From contig OU015490.1 in NCBI GenBank assembly GCA_907164885.2, positions 93,054,799 through 93,118,798 of the forward strand: 64,000 nt of DNA, given 5' to 3'. Shown here one piece after another: positions 1 to 11,060 of this stretch. A model generated the notes under the pieces. It worked only from the letters and a program-made list of their open reading frames with translations, searched no databases and was not told the origin of the DNA. Within the stretch, counting starts at the first letter, position 1. Each line of letters opens with the position of its first letter. The stretch is from Dolomedes plantarius (lineage: Eukaryota; Arthropoda; Arachnida; Araneae; Dolomedidae). The position numbers and the translations under genes were made by a program.

Positions 1-1128
1 ATCATCATTACCTAGCGAGTTCCTAATATCGTTTAAAGAATTTTTATTATCGTCAACTAATAAGTATTCACTAACTGCCGTAACGCATACTTCGTCATCT
101 ACTAAATTTCCTTCATTAACAGATGTGTGAATATCATCTAAAATATCAGGTATAGCATTAATAATATCAGGTATAGCATTAATAGAAGTGTCAGATGATT
201 TATTTTCTAAACCACTAGCATTAGTATGGGCACTATTTTCAGAAATTTGTACTGGAATTACCGCATTATTCCAGCTAGACTCTCTTTCTTTATAAGCCAC
301 AAAAATACCCTGACTTTCACTATTCTCAAAATAATGATTACTGCTCGGACAAAATAATACATTTGACCACACAGTTTCAACAGGTTGAACCATATCATGT
401 GAATCAACTTGCCAGTGCAAGTAAGGTGCTTGCATATTATTTACTTTAAGAGCACTAATTTCATTATAACGCCGTGCGCTTCTATTATTTTGCCTGCGGT
501 ACTGCTTACGCTGCTGGTTTGAAACTCGCGAAAAATTTTGGCGCGGCTGTATAAAACTTCTCGTACCTGAATGACGGTACGGGGTAGCGAAGAAATGCCT
601 ATTGTCATGTTTAGCTAAAGCTTGAAGGAGGGTAACCTTGTTTGTAATATTTTCATTGTCTAAAAAATCTTGAACACTTGGCTTCAAACGTTGGATAACT
701 ATTTTTAAGATTACTGCTTCCGTCATTCCTTCTAAATATTCCTCACACTTGGAAATCTTTTCTGTAGCAAAATCTAACGCAGACTGACCTTCACGTTGCC
801 TTAGCGAATAAATTTCCGCTTCAATTTCACTTTGATTAAAGGTCTTTGGAAAAACGCTAAGAAACTGTTGCTTGAATGACAAATAGTCAAAAATCAGATT
901 ACTGCTTTGCATACACGTGTACCACTGAAATGCACTACCTCTTAAAGCGGCTAGAGCAATTTTAAGTTTATCCCCCTCTGGGGTGCATTGTTGCTGAAAG
1001 TAATGCTCAATTTTCTTTAGGAATTGGCTTGAGGGGCCGCCATTGAAGGTGGCTTCGAATGGTGCAAAATTCTGAGCCATAATTACCCGAGGAAAATTTC
1101 CAGCAGGGTTTTGTTCTACAACACTCAT
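1..1128 (-). CDS. Gypsy-like retrotransposon Gag, partial (runs off left edge)
   Basis: Reading the minus strand from the ATG at 1128, the frame is open for 376 codons to base 1 without a stop, so the protein continues outside the window. Residues about 25-140 have the look of a Retrotrans_gag capsid domain: a block with GSAFQWY is followed by a FKQQF / FPKTF stretch and a region starting RQREGQSALDFA. From about residue 190 there is an Arg/Gln-rich basic stretch (QQRKQYRRQN) where many Gag proteins carry a CCHC knuckle; no Cys knuckle is visible in this part. The tail is Asn/Asp/Ser-rich and includes a short duplicated segment (AIPDI twice). The upstream leader carries a primer-binding site and an LTR, which supports the start choice. 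Gag would form the particle that packages element RNA. The long open frame suggests a fairly young copy. Confidence 0.75.
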   Translation of the reverse strand, partial: MSVVEQNPAGNFPRVIMAQNFAPFEATFNGGPSSQFLKKIEHYFQQQCTPEGDKLKIALAALRGSAFQWYTCMQSSNLIFDYLSFKQQFLSVFPKTFNQSEIEAEIYSLRQREGQSALDFATEKISKCEEYLEGMTEAVILKIVIQRLKPSVQDFLDNENITNKVTLLQALAKHDNRHFFATPYRHSGTRSFIQPRQNFSRVSNQQRKQYRRQNNRSARRYNEISALKVNNMQAPYLHWQVDSHDMVQPVETVWSNVLFCPSSNHYFENSESQGIFVAYKERESSWNNAVIPVQISENSAHTNASGLENKSSDTSINAIPDIINAIPDILDDIHTSVNEGNLVDDEVCVTAVSEYLLVDDNKNSLNDIRNSLGNDD

Positions 1129-1248
1129 TTTTTAAATAGTATATAAGTACTTGCAACAATTTTATCAATATAAGTACACAGTACACAGTTTTTAATTTCA
1201 ATTATGTTGTTCGTTACAAATGTAACGCTAACTACCAGGGTATATATA

Positions 1249-1261
1249 TCTTCGGGCGCCA
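1249..1261 (-). promoter_or_regulatory. Primer-binding site, tRNA-Lys type
   Basis: On the minus strand the sequence TGGCGCCCGAAGA lies one base downstream of the proposed LTR end and about 120 bases before the Gag ATG. TGGCGCC is the usual complement of the 3' end of tRNA-Lys used by many Gypsy-type elements and retroviruses. The position between LTR and Gag is what is expected. Confidence 0.7.
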
Positions 1262-1262
1262 G

Positions 1263-1657
1263 TGTAGAGAATCTATGCTCACTTCTACCCAGACCTGGGT
1301 GTATATAATTTGAAGTGGCACTCTATCTGAATTTGAAACAAACACAGTTTATACATGAAACAATGTTTATTGAATTCGTTGCACATATAATTGGCTTTTA
1401 CAGCAATAAGCCTACGTACACTTGTACGGAATATAAATACAGCTTTCAAGAACAATATATTTTCTATACTCACGAACAGTAAGTCAAACCAGCAGTACTG
1501 CCATGTAAACTTCTGGCCCGCTAAGCACTAGCGCAGGATAACACCTTTTCAACCTTAACAACCTCTCCTTTTCATTAATGACGCTGCGTGGTATTTATAC
1601 TAAGCGCGTATGCGGAAATTAGCATATCTAAAGCAGCTTCTTTAATTCACTCACACA
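1263..1657 (-). mobile_element. 5' LTR of the Gypsy-like element
   Basis: On the minus strand this stretch ends TCTCTACA next to the primer site and contains a TATAAATA box (1592-1599) and an AATAAA signal (1366-1371) about 225 bases further on. That is the normal order of promoter and polyadenylation signal in an LTR. The 5' boundary at about 1657 is chosen only because the sequence there starts TGTGTGAG, giving TG...CA ends; the partner LTR lies outside the window, so it cannot be checked here. Confidence 0.55.
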
Positions 1658-3090
1658 AAAGTTCGATTCTTGTGAATCGAATCTTGTGTATACCTTACAA
1701 ATTCTTTTCCAACTGTAGTTTATGCCAGCGTGAAAATCGATTAAAATACAATAATTTTCTTGTCCAAACCCTCCGATGTACCTTTCCTATGAGACTCAAA
1801 ACTCTTTTATGGTATTTCAAGCATAACTCTTTGTTAAATGGATCTAGCTATAAACATTTCTCTTTCCCTGGGCTTCTTATTTAGAACGTAAAATATGTCA
1901 TCAGCAATTTATCATAATCCTTACGTAAGCGATGTAAAATAAATATATTTGTTTCTATTTGGATTCTCTCTCTCTATCTCTACCATTTTGTTTTGGGAGA
2001 AACAAATACTATCATTCATATTACCTTCTTTCTATTCGAAAATAAATTTTCAACCCAATGTCTATGTTTGAAACTTTCTTCTAAGATTTAAGTCATATCT
2101 CATTATATAACGGGAAGTTGAAGAAAACATTTAGTTGACTGCAGAAAATTTTTGCTAAAGATTTACCAACATTTTAATAAGCATTACTTAAATCATAAAT
2201 ATTCCTGTATATTACGAATTTTATGGGAATTTATTACACAAGTTAAAACGAATATTTAGACTAACTACACATAAGTAACGAGAATCCATTTTACCACTCA
2301 GTATCCAAAAGCAAGCACATTTGCATCATTTATCCGTTAAATCAAAATATCGGAAATATTTCGATTCCTTATTAAATTTTTTTATTATTATTAAAATAAT
2401 CGAAATAGTTGATTAGGTAAGATATCGATAGGAAATATAGATGTCTTACCTAATAAAATTTTAAAATTCATAATGTCACCTTGTTGATGTAAAATGACTG
2501 TTGTCTGTGAAAATAATACTTCAAAGGATTAATATATTTTACTATCTTTTGTAAAATTATGTTTCTGTTTTTATGAACCAGATGTTACAAACGTATAGTC
2601 GTTCTTTGCGAAAGAGTATTTTCAGGGGTTGTGATTTTTTTTTTATCTCCGCAGTGTGTTTTCAAAGTAAACAATAGATTCATTGATATTTTATGCACTA
2701 CTTTGTGGCATTTATTTCACATTTGTGATACCATTTTTATAACGAGGATTAATGCTCGTACCACAGTTTAGAGAATGGTATATGAGGCAGTTTCTGATAC
2801 ACAAAATTACTGGTCTATATGAAGGGGGGGGGGAGGGAATCTAGGACTTCCACTTCCTCCGCAATTTTCCTATTGTTCCATTACAGGAAATCTCCATGTT
2901 AGGGTAAAATATATTTGCTGTCACCCTTTAGCATACATAAACCAGATTTCAGCGTATCTATAAATAAACCTTTCGTTATATACTATATATGTAATGAATG
3001 GTTTACTATTAAAGTACTTAAATCTGCAAAATAACTGTTATCATGTCCGAAAATTTGTGCAGTCCTTAGCTAGAATCGCTATCAATAATT
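1658..3090. other. AT-rich intergenic stretch, no gene seen
   Basis: AT-rich DNA with short ORFs only, a TC-rich patch near 1965-1985 and a G-run at 2824-2834. I see no transposase, RT or RNA gene signature on either strand. Confidence 0.5.
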
Positions 3091-3104
3091 TGATATACTC
3101 GTAT

Positions 3105-3486
3105 TTTATATATTTTTTTATTGTTTCATTTGAAATCTCCCCATGCACCACAAGGTATAACATGAGGCTTACAGAAGTAAGTGAAAAACACAAAACAAGA
3201 AAAAATTAAACATTTAAATTACGAACAAAATTTCTCACGACAGCAAGACTTTCAACACTCTTAACGAGATCAGAAAGAAGAGGAGGCCAACAAATGGACA
3301 GACGTCTCAAGTCCGCCTTTAATATAGCTCGGGCACTCGCATGAAATATGCAGTGAAAAAGAAAATGTTCAACATCTTCATCAGCATCACCGCAAGCACA
3401 AAGTCCACTAGTAACCAAATTAAAACGAAGCAAATAGCTCTTGAAATTTCCATGGCCAGTTAAAACTTGAGTTAAGTTAAAGTCAG
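3105..3486 (-). mobile_element. 5'-truncated non-LTR retrotransposon with 14-bp target duplication
   Basis: The insert is bounded by the perfect direct repeat TGATATACTCGTAT at 3091-3104 and 3487-3500. On the minus strand it ends in an A-rich tail (T-rich on the plus strand at 3105-3120) and codes for the last part of a Jockey-type ORF2. Only about 380 bases were copied, which is typical of LINE insertions that abort early during target-primed reverse transcription. Confidence 0.8.
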
Positions 3487-3490
3487 TGAT
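3206..3490 (-). pseudogene. C-terminal fragment of LINE ORF2 (post-RNase H region)
   Basis: The frame opens with LTLTQVLTGHGNFKSYL and continues to CACGDADEDVEHFLFHC, a combination characteristic of the extreme C-terminus of Jockey/I-type ORF2 proteins: a conserved TGHG block, then a CxC...H...C cluster thought to bind nucleic acid. About 95 residues remain; endonuclease, RT and RNase H are absent. The first codons belong to the insert up to the target duplication at 3487, so there is no native start. The fragment cannot make an active protein. Confidence 0.75.
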
Positions 3491-3500
3491 ATACTCGTAT

Positions 3501-4077
3501 CATGATGTTATTTCCATCCCAAGAGATGAATAGATATTTTAAGAACATCAAGCAATTTTTATTTTGCCCACGTATAACTCTTATCCCCAAATGGGATTTT
3601 ATTTAAAATGGACTATACAAATGGAAAATACTTCAAACTTTTCAAATTTTCTTTTGATAAAAAATCTAAAATTTAAAGCACATTCAGTCTTTGATAAATA
3701 TAACAAGCCAATAACTATGTTTATGAAAGTTTTATTTATGGGCATTTGAACACTCTAAAAAGGCAAACAAAAACCCTTTTTAAAGTGCTTTTTGCTTTAG
3801 GAAAAATTTTGTCAAAATATTTTCTCTAAATCAGAAAATCTGATGACTCTTTGAAATGAAAACAGGACAAATGGCTAATATTTCATAGAGAGGCCTTTAG
3901 ATGTAGTAAGGATCCTGAAGTTTTCTATTCCGAGACAAATATGCTTAAATGTCGGATGAACAGCAGTGTACACGTAGACAATGTGCTACAAAAATGTTTT
4001 TTGTTATAATGCGGAGGCACCTCTCGTAAGACATTCGCCCTGTATACTGTAGAAATTGTTGGCTACTTTCTTTTTAT
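3501..4077. other. Intergenic stretch, no gene seen
   Basis: AT-rich sequence with short ORFs in both directions. No repeat partner or protein motif was recognised. Confidence 0.45.
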
Positions 4078-4410
4078 CTAGTTGTACCACACCGGTGAGT
4101 CGACATTGCTCCCTTGCTGCCACCTCTTTCGATCGAGCACTCCCAGGGACGATTTGTGGAGGACTCGCACCTTCCGCCACCAACTGACCTCGCGAAAGGA
4201 CTTCCTGGTCTGCGGATTTAACGTGCCCATATCCGGCTTAGACACGAGGGTATTTAACCCTTCGGTGGGAATATGATTCTTTTCCCCCTTGCTGGGAACA
4301 TCTGCCTGGAAGTCAGATGTAGATGGAATATCTCTTTCCCAGGTATTCCCAACTAGAAATTCAGACGGTATTTGTGGTTTATTACATTTCATGGTAGCCG
4401 CAATCGTCAA
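4078..4410 (-). pseudogene. Possible degenerate retroelement fragment, 110 codons
   Basis: A minus-strand frame of 110 codons stands out because its GC content is clearly higher than its surroundings. It ends in a Lys/Arg/Gln-rich stretch (DRKRWQQGSNVD) whose DNA includes a purine-rich AGCAAGGGAGCAATGT. This resembles the 3' end of a Gypsy pol gene running into a polypurine tract and LTR. I recognise no catalytic motif, so the assignment is weak; it could equally be a chance ORF in an old repeat. Confidence 0.25.
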
Positions 4411-4519
4411 ACCATTTTTCCTTAATTATTGACCAGCTTCTATTGAACAGAACCAATTATCACAGGTTCTATTACGGTTCTTTTTGTAGAGGCATTTAGT
4501 TAGTCGAACGAATGATTGG

Positions 4520-4806
4520 GTTGGGATTTTTAATTTTTTGCGCTTATTAATCTAATTTTTACCCGAACCATAAAAGGTTGGCGTCCCGAATCACCCTTCC
4601 ACACTGAAGACAAGATGTTGACTGAAGAATGTGTAGACTCACAGTACCCAAGGTCGAAGGGTGGGGTGGGGGGCAGCGTTGAATAAAGAAACCATAGCTG
4701 TCTGAGAGGCAGATGTTCCCCCGAAGGGTTAACGGCGTTCGTCGGGATTTGAACTGAGCACCCCAGTCCTAACCTCAACGCACTACCACTAGGCTACCTC
4801 AGGCCC
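4520..4806 (-). mobile_element. tRNA-derived SINE
   Basis: On the minus strand, TAGCCTAGTGG (4786-4796) fits the RNA polymerase III A box and AGTTCAAATCC (4745-4755) fits the B box, about 30 bases apart, as in a tRNA gene. The sequence before the A box (GGGCCTGAGG) looks like a tRNA 5' end. The region between the boxes and the body downstream do not fold as a complete tRNA that I can see, and an AT-rich tail follows towards 4520. This fits a tRNA-derived SINE rather than a tRNA gene. The 3' limit is approximate. Confidence 0.6.
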
Positions 4807-4814
4807 TACTACAA

Positions 4815-5173
4815 AGATATACCTGGTGATTCATCCCTTGTTGCAACGCGGCTTGTGTTACTTCATTCTAAACTTTTTATAGTACATATACTTTAAACAA
4901 AGAATATGATTGTTTTGAGAATTTTGTGTCCACCGTAACTGCAACTTATAGAAAACTGTGGATTATACGGGTAATAGCTTCAGTCCAGTGTTTCGCATTT
5001 ATTTAGATTAGCACAGGACTCGAAATTAGTACTCGGAATTGTTAACTTGACTGTCAACATAAGGATGATCATAAACTATTGTATTTTATATAGAGAACAA
5101 ACATCTGGAGAAAAACAACGAGGTACGATTATACTGTGAAGGTAACTGATAAGTTGGATGAAGATTTGGAAAG
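4815..5173. other. Intergenic stretch, no gene seen
   Basis: Short unique-looking DNA between the SINE and the pogo-type MITE. Nothing recognised. Confidence 0.45.
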
Positions 5174-5382
5174 TACAGTAAAACCTCGTTTATCCGGACT
5201 AACTGGGACCATAGGCAATCCGGACAAACGAAAATCCGGATAATCCGGGTAATATGGGTAGTAAGCAAAACAAAATCCTTAACTAAGCAGACTTACCATT
5301 TATTACGATATAAAACTATGTTTTGTAGCAAAATAACATATTATTGTTTACAAGACATTAAATACATTACACACACTCGCAC

Positions 5383-5386
<4 letters not shown>

Positions 5387-5471
<85 letters not shown>
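5387..5471. repeat. (TA)n microsatellite
   Basis: Near-pure TA dinucleotide run with one interruption, immediately left of the LTR-like insert at 5472. A second run follows at 5993-6070. Confidence 0.95.
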
Positions 5472-5475
<4 letters not shown>

Positions 5476-5989
5476 AAGGATTTAGTGGGAAAAGAATGAT
5501 TATTCTAAATTTAAAGGGGGCTTAGTAATTAATTTATTGTCGTGGCGTAATTCGCCACTATTCTCATATCTTGGTTCGAAATGCATCGAGAGAAATCGGG
5601 GAAATTCCCTTTGGATTGATTGACACCTGTAGTCACGCCCATGGTCCATCTCCGGTGTATGCGTCACAGAGATCATGTGAGCATGCGCGGTGGCTTTGGA
5701 GGGCAGAAAAAACAATAGCGTTTAATCAGACGGCGGGAAATTCTTGATGGATATAGTCACGCGTCCCGTGGGAGCTTGATGACTCTTGGATTTAATTTAT
5801 CAGATTGAATCAGGTAGCTTAGGATTTTGGAAATAAACGATGTTAGATATATTAATTGTAGTTCTTTGCCACCGGCCTTTTAATTAATTGACTGCTATAA
5901 CTTTAATAATTAATTAGTTAAAGATATATCAAGAAGGAGTAAGTTTGGATGTAAGACGACGTACTGGAAGGGTGTAAGTAGCGAGCCTG

Positions 5990-5992
<3 letters not shown>
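5472..5992 (+). mobile_element. Solo-LTR-like element inserted in (TA)n
   Basis: The unit runs TGTCAAGGATTTAGTGG...GCCTGTCA (521 bp) with (TA)n directly on both sides. It starts TG and ends CA and has an AATAAA near 5838 followed by CTTTGCCACCGG. A related copy lies inverted at 20098-20602: the first 80 or so bases match closely (AAAGAATGATTATTCTAAAT shared) and that copy also has AATAAA about 200 bases before its end. No internal retroelement sequence is present. The best reading is a solo LTR of a Gypsy-like family; a 5-bp duplication cannot be recognised because the target itself is TATAT. Confidence 0.5.

Positions 5993-6070
<78 letters not shown>
5993..6070. repeat. (TA)n microsatellite
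   Basis: Pure TA run right of the LTR-like insert; presumably the continuation of the 5387-5471 tract. Confidence 0.95.
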
Positions 6071-6072
<2 letters not shown>

Positions 6073-6231
6073 GTACATTGAATCAAACTAAAAAGCGAAT
6101 ATTTTGCGCACTTATAGTTACGTTTTTGCTATTATAGTTAAAAAAATTTTGTCTAGTGTGAACATTAATTAAAAAAAGTCTGTAAATCTGATCCGGATCA
6201 ACGAGAACCGGATAAACAAAGTTTTGCTGTA

Positions 6232-7277
6232 ATAAAAAATCTCGAAGTTTATCTATGAGTAGACCCTCAACAAAATAAACATTCGAAAACTATCCCCACA
6301 ATATAAAGCAGTAAGTAGCAGGAAACAAGGATATGTATATATTAAGAACTGGGGGGTGGGGAATGTATATGCAATAAAGAAGTCCAATCGACAAAGCTTT
6401 CACCGTAATTCGGGCCAGAAACACTTGTTGTAAGCTTTCCATTTTATAATTTTATAAATAAATGCACAGTTTCTAAGAAGTTATTTGTTTTTTTATTGCC
6501 TCAAAAATATGCCCGTGTTTATGCATATCTGCAAAATAATTTCGATAAAATAGCTTTTTCATCTTTGAGCATTTTTTATGAGCATACGTTTATAGAGAAC
6601 AATTTTTTTAAACTACAAAATTGCAGTTTGCATTAAAATATTTACATAAGTTTAAAATAATCTTTACATTTATCAAAAACCTGTTTTCATTATCTTAAAA
6701 AATCCATGCTTTCCAAGGTATTTCCCGACAGTACATGGAGAAAACGATGAGGTGCTAAAACAAAAGAGGTTAAGGGAAGCAGTAACAACATTTATCAAGC
6801 CCTACACATTATAGAAAAGAAAACTGATTAAATGTTTCTCTTTGTTTCTGAGTGGTTGTCTAAGGGAAAATTTCCTTTATTTTTGTGATTATTATCTTTC
6901 TCTGTACAATCTTCTATTGATGCTAGATCGGAAAATTTCTTTGTTCAATCTCATCACGCAATGTTTGTTTTGTTGAGTATTGTAAGACCTACACGTGAAT
7001 ACAAATCATTTAATCACCTTCAAAACAACTCAAAACCTAGAATGTTATATCCGATGATAGATCTTTGTAATATATACTGAGTCTAAGGGATTGAGTTTTC
7101 AATAGTAGGCTGTGGGGTCCTTTTTTATTTGTATATTTAAAGATTTCTTCATCCATAAGCAATTAAAATCTTATATATTCCCTTGCCTATGTACATAAGG
7201 CATATAATTATGTTATACACATGAAATATTTGGAAATTTCAATGCATTAATCTAATTTTTTTTTAAATTTTCATTGA
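6232..7277. other. AT-rich intergenic stretch, no gene seen
   Basis: About 1 kb of AT-rich DNA with no long ORF, no repeat partner found in the window and no recognised motif. Confidence 0.45.
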
Positions 7278-8405
7278 GGCTGCTGTGTACTAACCCTATT
7301 GGATTCACTCATTCAGTGTTAACCTGGGGAGAAAATGTGTCTACTATGTATTGCTACATAAATGTTGATAATACAATAAAAATGGTATTTTTAGGTAGCC
7401 TGAACTTTTCTGCACCTTGCAACAGAATTCATTTTATAAATAATGCCCACCAAAGGAATTTATGAGCGTTTTAAACACTATACCCGAATTTTCCCCGCAT
7501 TATTTGCATTTTTTAAGGTATCCGACTACCTTTGGAGCACTTTTTTTTTCAAAAACTATATTTGCGTAAATTTCTGTCTTATTTTTTGAAGGGATATAGC
7601 ACCAAAACACGAAAAGGATAAAAAAAATAGACCATGACTATGCAACTTTTTACAAAATTTATGATTTTGGGTCGGAATTTAGCAAATTTTTCAAAAAGGC
7701 TCTAGCTCTAAAATAAAAGTTATCATATAATATTAATTTCTTTTTTCATATGTACGTAAGTATCTCCTGAGTGTAATGAATTAAAAGCTAATAGATATCG
7801 TGAAATCTAAAAGAATTACAGATCATTATACATGCAATTACATGTAAAATTTTTGTAATTTCTCATGAGATTTTCTATAAATGCATCTATAAATCAACAA
7901 ATAAAATACCTAGAAACAAATCTGTAGTTCATTACATTCTAAATATTATTAAAAACATACGTAAACAATTTCGTAGACATATCATCATTAGATTTTGAGT
8001 AATCACAAGAGTCGTTTACATTTTTGATGAAAAATGAGTTCTTCAGAAAACACAAAGTTTTCAACTTGTATTGAAATTCATAGTTGCTGCTGACCTTTAA
8101 ATCACTCTCATTTCATTTCTAATGATTATTCAGAAAAAATTAAAGCAGATCTAATAACAGAAATGTACAATCTTTAAGAAAAAGGAATAAAAACAATTTC
8201 GGAATTTTCGCCAAAATCGATGTTTTAAAGGTAGTCAGATACCTTAAAAAAACGAAAAATTCCCCAATGTGTAAAATTTGCTCCTCCATTACGGAGTACA
8301 ATTTTAAAAAAGTCTTTGAATCCAAGTCGGCAATCCTTGGACACATTTCCTCCATAGGTTAACACTGAGGTGAGAGAATCCGATAGAGTAAGTACACAGC
8401 AGGCT
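7278..8405. mobile_element. Foldback/MITE element with long degenerate inverted ends
   Basis: The left arm CTGCTGTGTACTAACCCTAT (near 7283) matches the reverse complement of 8345-8403 over roughly 60 bases, including GTTAACCT and AAATGTGTC. Further in, TTAAGGTATCCGACTACCTT (7513-7532) is the inverse of AAGGTAGTCAGATACCTTAA (8230-8249), so arms of at least 240 bases with gaps can pair, or two elements are nested. The segment 7762-8256 recurs, diverged but collinear, at 62963-63450. No coding capacity is seen. Superfamily is unknown; the TTAAGG ends could mean a TTAA target, but this is not shown. Confidence 0.6.
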
Positions 8406-9029
8406 TATATAGTAACGAAAAAATCCTTCGGGGTGTCATATATCCCAGATCTCAGTTATATTTGAGTTACATCTCACCAGTTAAAGATTAAAATCCAAAA
8501 ATTTACACAATAATTGTGAATAAACTGATTTCAATATCTGTGGAGCAGCCCTTTATGATACCGGAGAATGTCTAAGGTTACTGGTTACAAATTTCAGTGA
8601 AATAGGCAAACAAACTTGTATAATTCCATACAATTAGGTGAAATATTAGAAACTTTCAACTGATTTCCACACGCGTAAACGCAAGCATAGGCGCAGAAAA
8701 ATAAAATCTGTCTTTTATAGAGGCATGGTTTAATTCCCAAAACGGTGTCGAAGGTACGCGAAAAATCTAGTTTAAAACTAGCGCATCTATCGTCAGGCCT
8801 GTGACCATCCGACAAGTTTGCTACGGAAGATTAACATATGTAGTGCAAAGAATTATAAATACTTTGGTAGAACAATGAGAAATGTAGAAACTTTCGACAT
8901 GATCTTCACGCACGTAAGCATGGCTTAGACGGAAAGTCTTAAAAGTGTCAAACGGAAAAGGGAAGACTTTCTCCATATCTAGGCAATCGCATTAAGAGGT
9001 ATGTGAAGTTCCGGAGGAAATAAATAAGT
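8406..9029. other. Intergenic stretch with a weak internal duplication
   Basis: Two segments beginning GAAACTTTC-A (near 8650 and 8890) share CACGC-TAA-GCA-G-, suggesting an old ~240-bp duplication. No gene signature. Confidence 0.3.
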
Positions 9030-11060
9030 AAGATACGATAGCGGAAAACACATTAAAAAACAATAAAGATTAAAACAATTGTACCTAAAGGTCAAAGAAA
9101 AGGTAATGAATTGAATAAATAGCCATATAGCATTTAAGCATAAAAAACAAAGCTAGAAAATCTTCAGTGAAAGGAAAAAAAAAGTAAAATCTTTATAAAA
9201 TAATTACATATTGGAAAAAAAATTAGAAATAAAATCTTGAGTGAAAGGGAAAAAATTAAATAAAATAGTTATAAAATAATGACTAATAAAAATAATTAGA
9301 AAATGAAATTTAGAATTACAAGGAAATAAAAACAAGTAAAACAATTATAAAACAATGCCAAATAAAAAGATTTTAGACAGTGAAGTCTCCAGTTAAAGGG
9401 AAAAATATAAGTGAGATAATTTCATAACAATGACAAACAAAAAAATATTAGAAAATGAAATCTAGAATAAAAGAAAAAAAGTAAAATAATCATAAAACAA
9501 AGACAGACAGAAAAATCTTAGAAAATGCAATCTAGAGTTAAAGAAGAAGATGGAAAGTAATCGTAAAACAGCGACAGACAGAAAAATATTAGAAAAGGCA
9601 ATCTAGAGTTAAAGATAAAGATGGAAAATAATCGTAAAACAATGACAGACAGAAATATACTAGAAAATGAAATCTAGAGTTAAAGAAAAAGATGGAAAGT
9701 AATCGTAAAACAATGCGAGACAGAAAAATATTAGAAAATGAAATCTAGAGTTAAAGAAAAAGATGGAAAGTAATCGTAAAATAATGACAGACAGAAAAAT
9801 ATTAGAAAAAGAAATCTAAAGTTATAGATAAAGATGGAAAATAAACGTAAAACAGTGACAGACAGAAAAATATTAGAAAATGAAATCTAGAGTTAAAGAT
9901 AAAGATGGAAAATAATCGTAAAGCAATGACAGACAGAAAAATATTAGAAAATGAAATCTATATTTAAAGAAAAAGATGGAAAATAATCGTAAAACAGTGA
10001 CAGACAGAAAAATCTTAGAAAATGAAATCTAGAGTTAAAGAAAAAGATGGAAAGTAATTGTAAAATAATAACAGACAGAAAAATATTAGAACATGAAATC
10101 AAGAGTTTAAAGGAAAAAAAAGTAAAATAATTATAAACCAATGACAAATAAATTAATATTAGAAACTGAAATCGCGAGTTAAGGGGAAAATGAGATAAAG
10201 ACAAATAAAAAATATGAGAAAATGAAAATTAGAGTACACAGAAAAAATATTTTTAATAATTATAGGACAGTGTGTAGAATAAGAAAAGATGAGAAAGAGA
10301 AGAAGAGTTAAAAAAGAAAAAAAACAAAAATGAGCTATAAGTAACTACAAAACAATGATGATTAAAAAAAAGTTACAAAATGAAATCTTCATTCTACAGA
10401 AAGATAAAAACAAATGAATTTAATAATTCGAAAGTAGCATGACAGTTAAAAAATATAAAAGAGGGAAAACTGGAGTTAAAAGATCAAAAGTAAAGACAAA
10501 ATAAATTTAATGAAATATTGTTATGAAAGAAAATAAAATTTATCTCATAGTAAAAAATAAGGTTAATTGTAAAAAGAGGAAGAATAAAATACATTTAAAA
10601 AAATTATTGTAGAATTTAAAGATTGAAAAATTTATTTAATAATTATAAAAATATGTTTAACAATTTTAAACGATTGAGTAATGAAAAAAGATTAGAAATT
10701 GAAACTTAGAATTTTTAAAAGATATAAAACTAAAAAAAAAAAATAAATATAAAACAATGAAGAATATATTAGATCAGAATGGGAAAACTAGAGATTTGTA
10801 GAAAAAGATGGGGTGAAAACTGTAAATAACTGTAAAACAATGATAAATGCAAAATTGGAAAACAAAATCTTGAGCTTAGATGAAAACAAAAACAAATCAA
10901 GGGAAATAACTGTAACATGATAAAGGTTAAAAATTCATTAGAAAAAGAAACAGTTGAAAGAAATAAAAAGACAAAATAAGTTTTACTATAAAACTATGAA
11001 GAAGCAAAAATGGTGAGAAAGTGAAATTTAGATTTTATAAAAGTCTGAATAAGTTGAAGA
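9030..11060. repeat. Purine-rich minisatellite, ~71-bp unit
   Basis: Units with the core GACAGACAGAAAAATATTAG follow one another at about 71-bp spacing (starts near 9573, 9644, 9787, 9858, 9928, 9999, 10070). The central copies (about 9500-10080) are very alike; on both sides the copies become progressively degenerate and irregular in length, to about 9030 on the left and 11060 on the right. Almost all purines are on the plus strand, so minus-strand ORFs here (for example 9944-10204, Phe/Ser/Leu-rich) are artefacts of the repeat. Confidence 0.9.

Larger units (their letters stand above)
5176..6229. mobile_element. Pogo/Tigger-type MITE (TA target), split by a nested insert
   Basis: The left end CAGTAAAACCTCGTTTATCC (from 5176) and the reverse complement of the right end, CAGCAAAACTTTGTTTATCC (to 6229), are near-matching terminal inverted repeats. 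Each is flanked by TA (5174-5175; 6230-6231). CAGTAAAACCTCG-TTATCCGG ends are typical of arthropod pogo/Tigger elements. Further CCGGAT-type subterminal motifs lie near 5215-5250 and 6190-6215. No transposase is present. Most of the interior is (TA)n plus an LTR-like insert at 5472-5992; without these the element would be only a few hundred bases, so it depended on a transposase made elsewhere. Confidence 0.75.

Noticed and set aside
1588..1884. 98-codon plus-strand ORF near the Gypsy LTR
   Set aside because: Overlaps the proposed LTR on the opposite strand and has no recognisable domain.
4745..4796. A- and B-box pair considered as a functional tRNA gene
   Set aside because: No complete cloverleaf or acceptor pairing seen; body continues as a SINE.
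9500..10080. Regularly spaced repeats considered as a CRISPR array
   Set aside because: Units are contiguous 71-bp tandem copies without unique spacers, in a eukaryotic transposon-rich context.
9944..10204. 86-codon minus-strand ORF rich in Phe, Ser and Leu, membrane-like
   Set aside because: It is the complement of the purine-rich 71-bp minisatellite and repeats with the same period.
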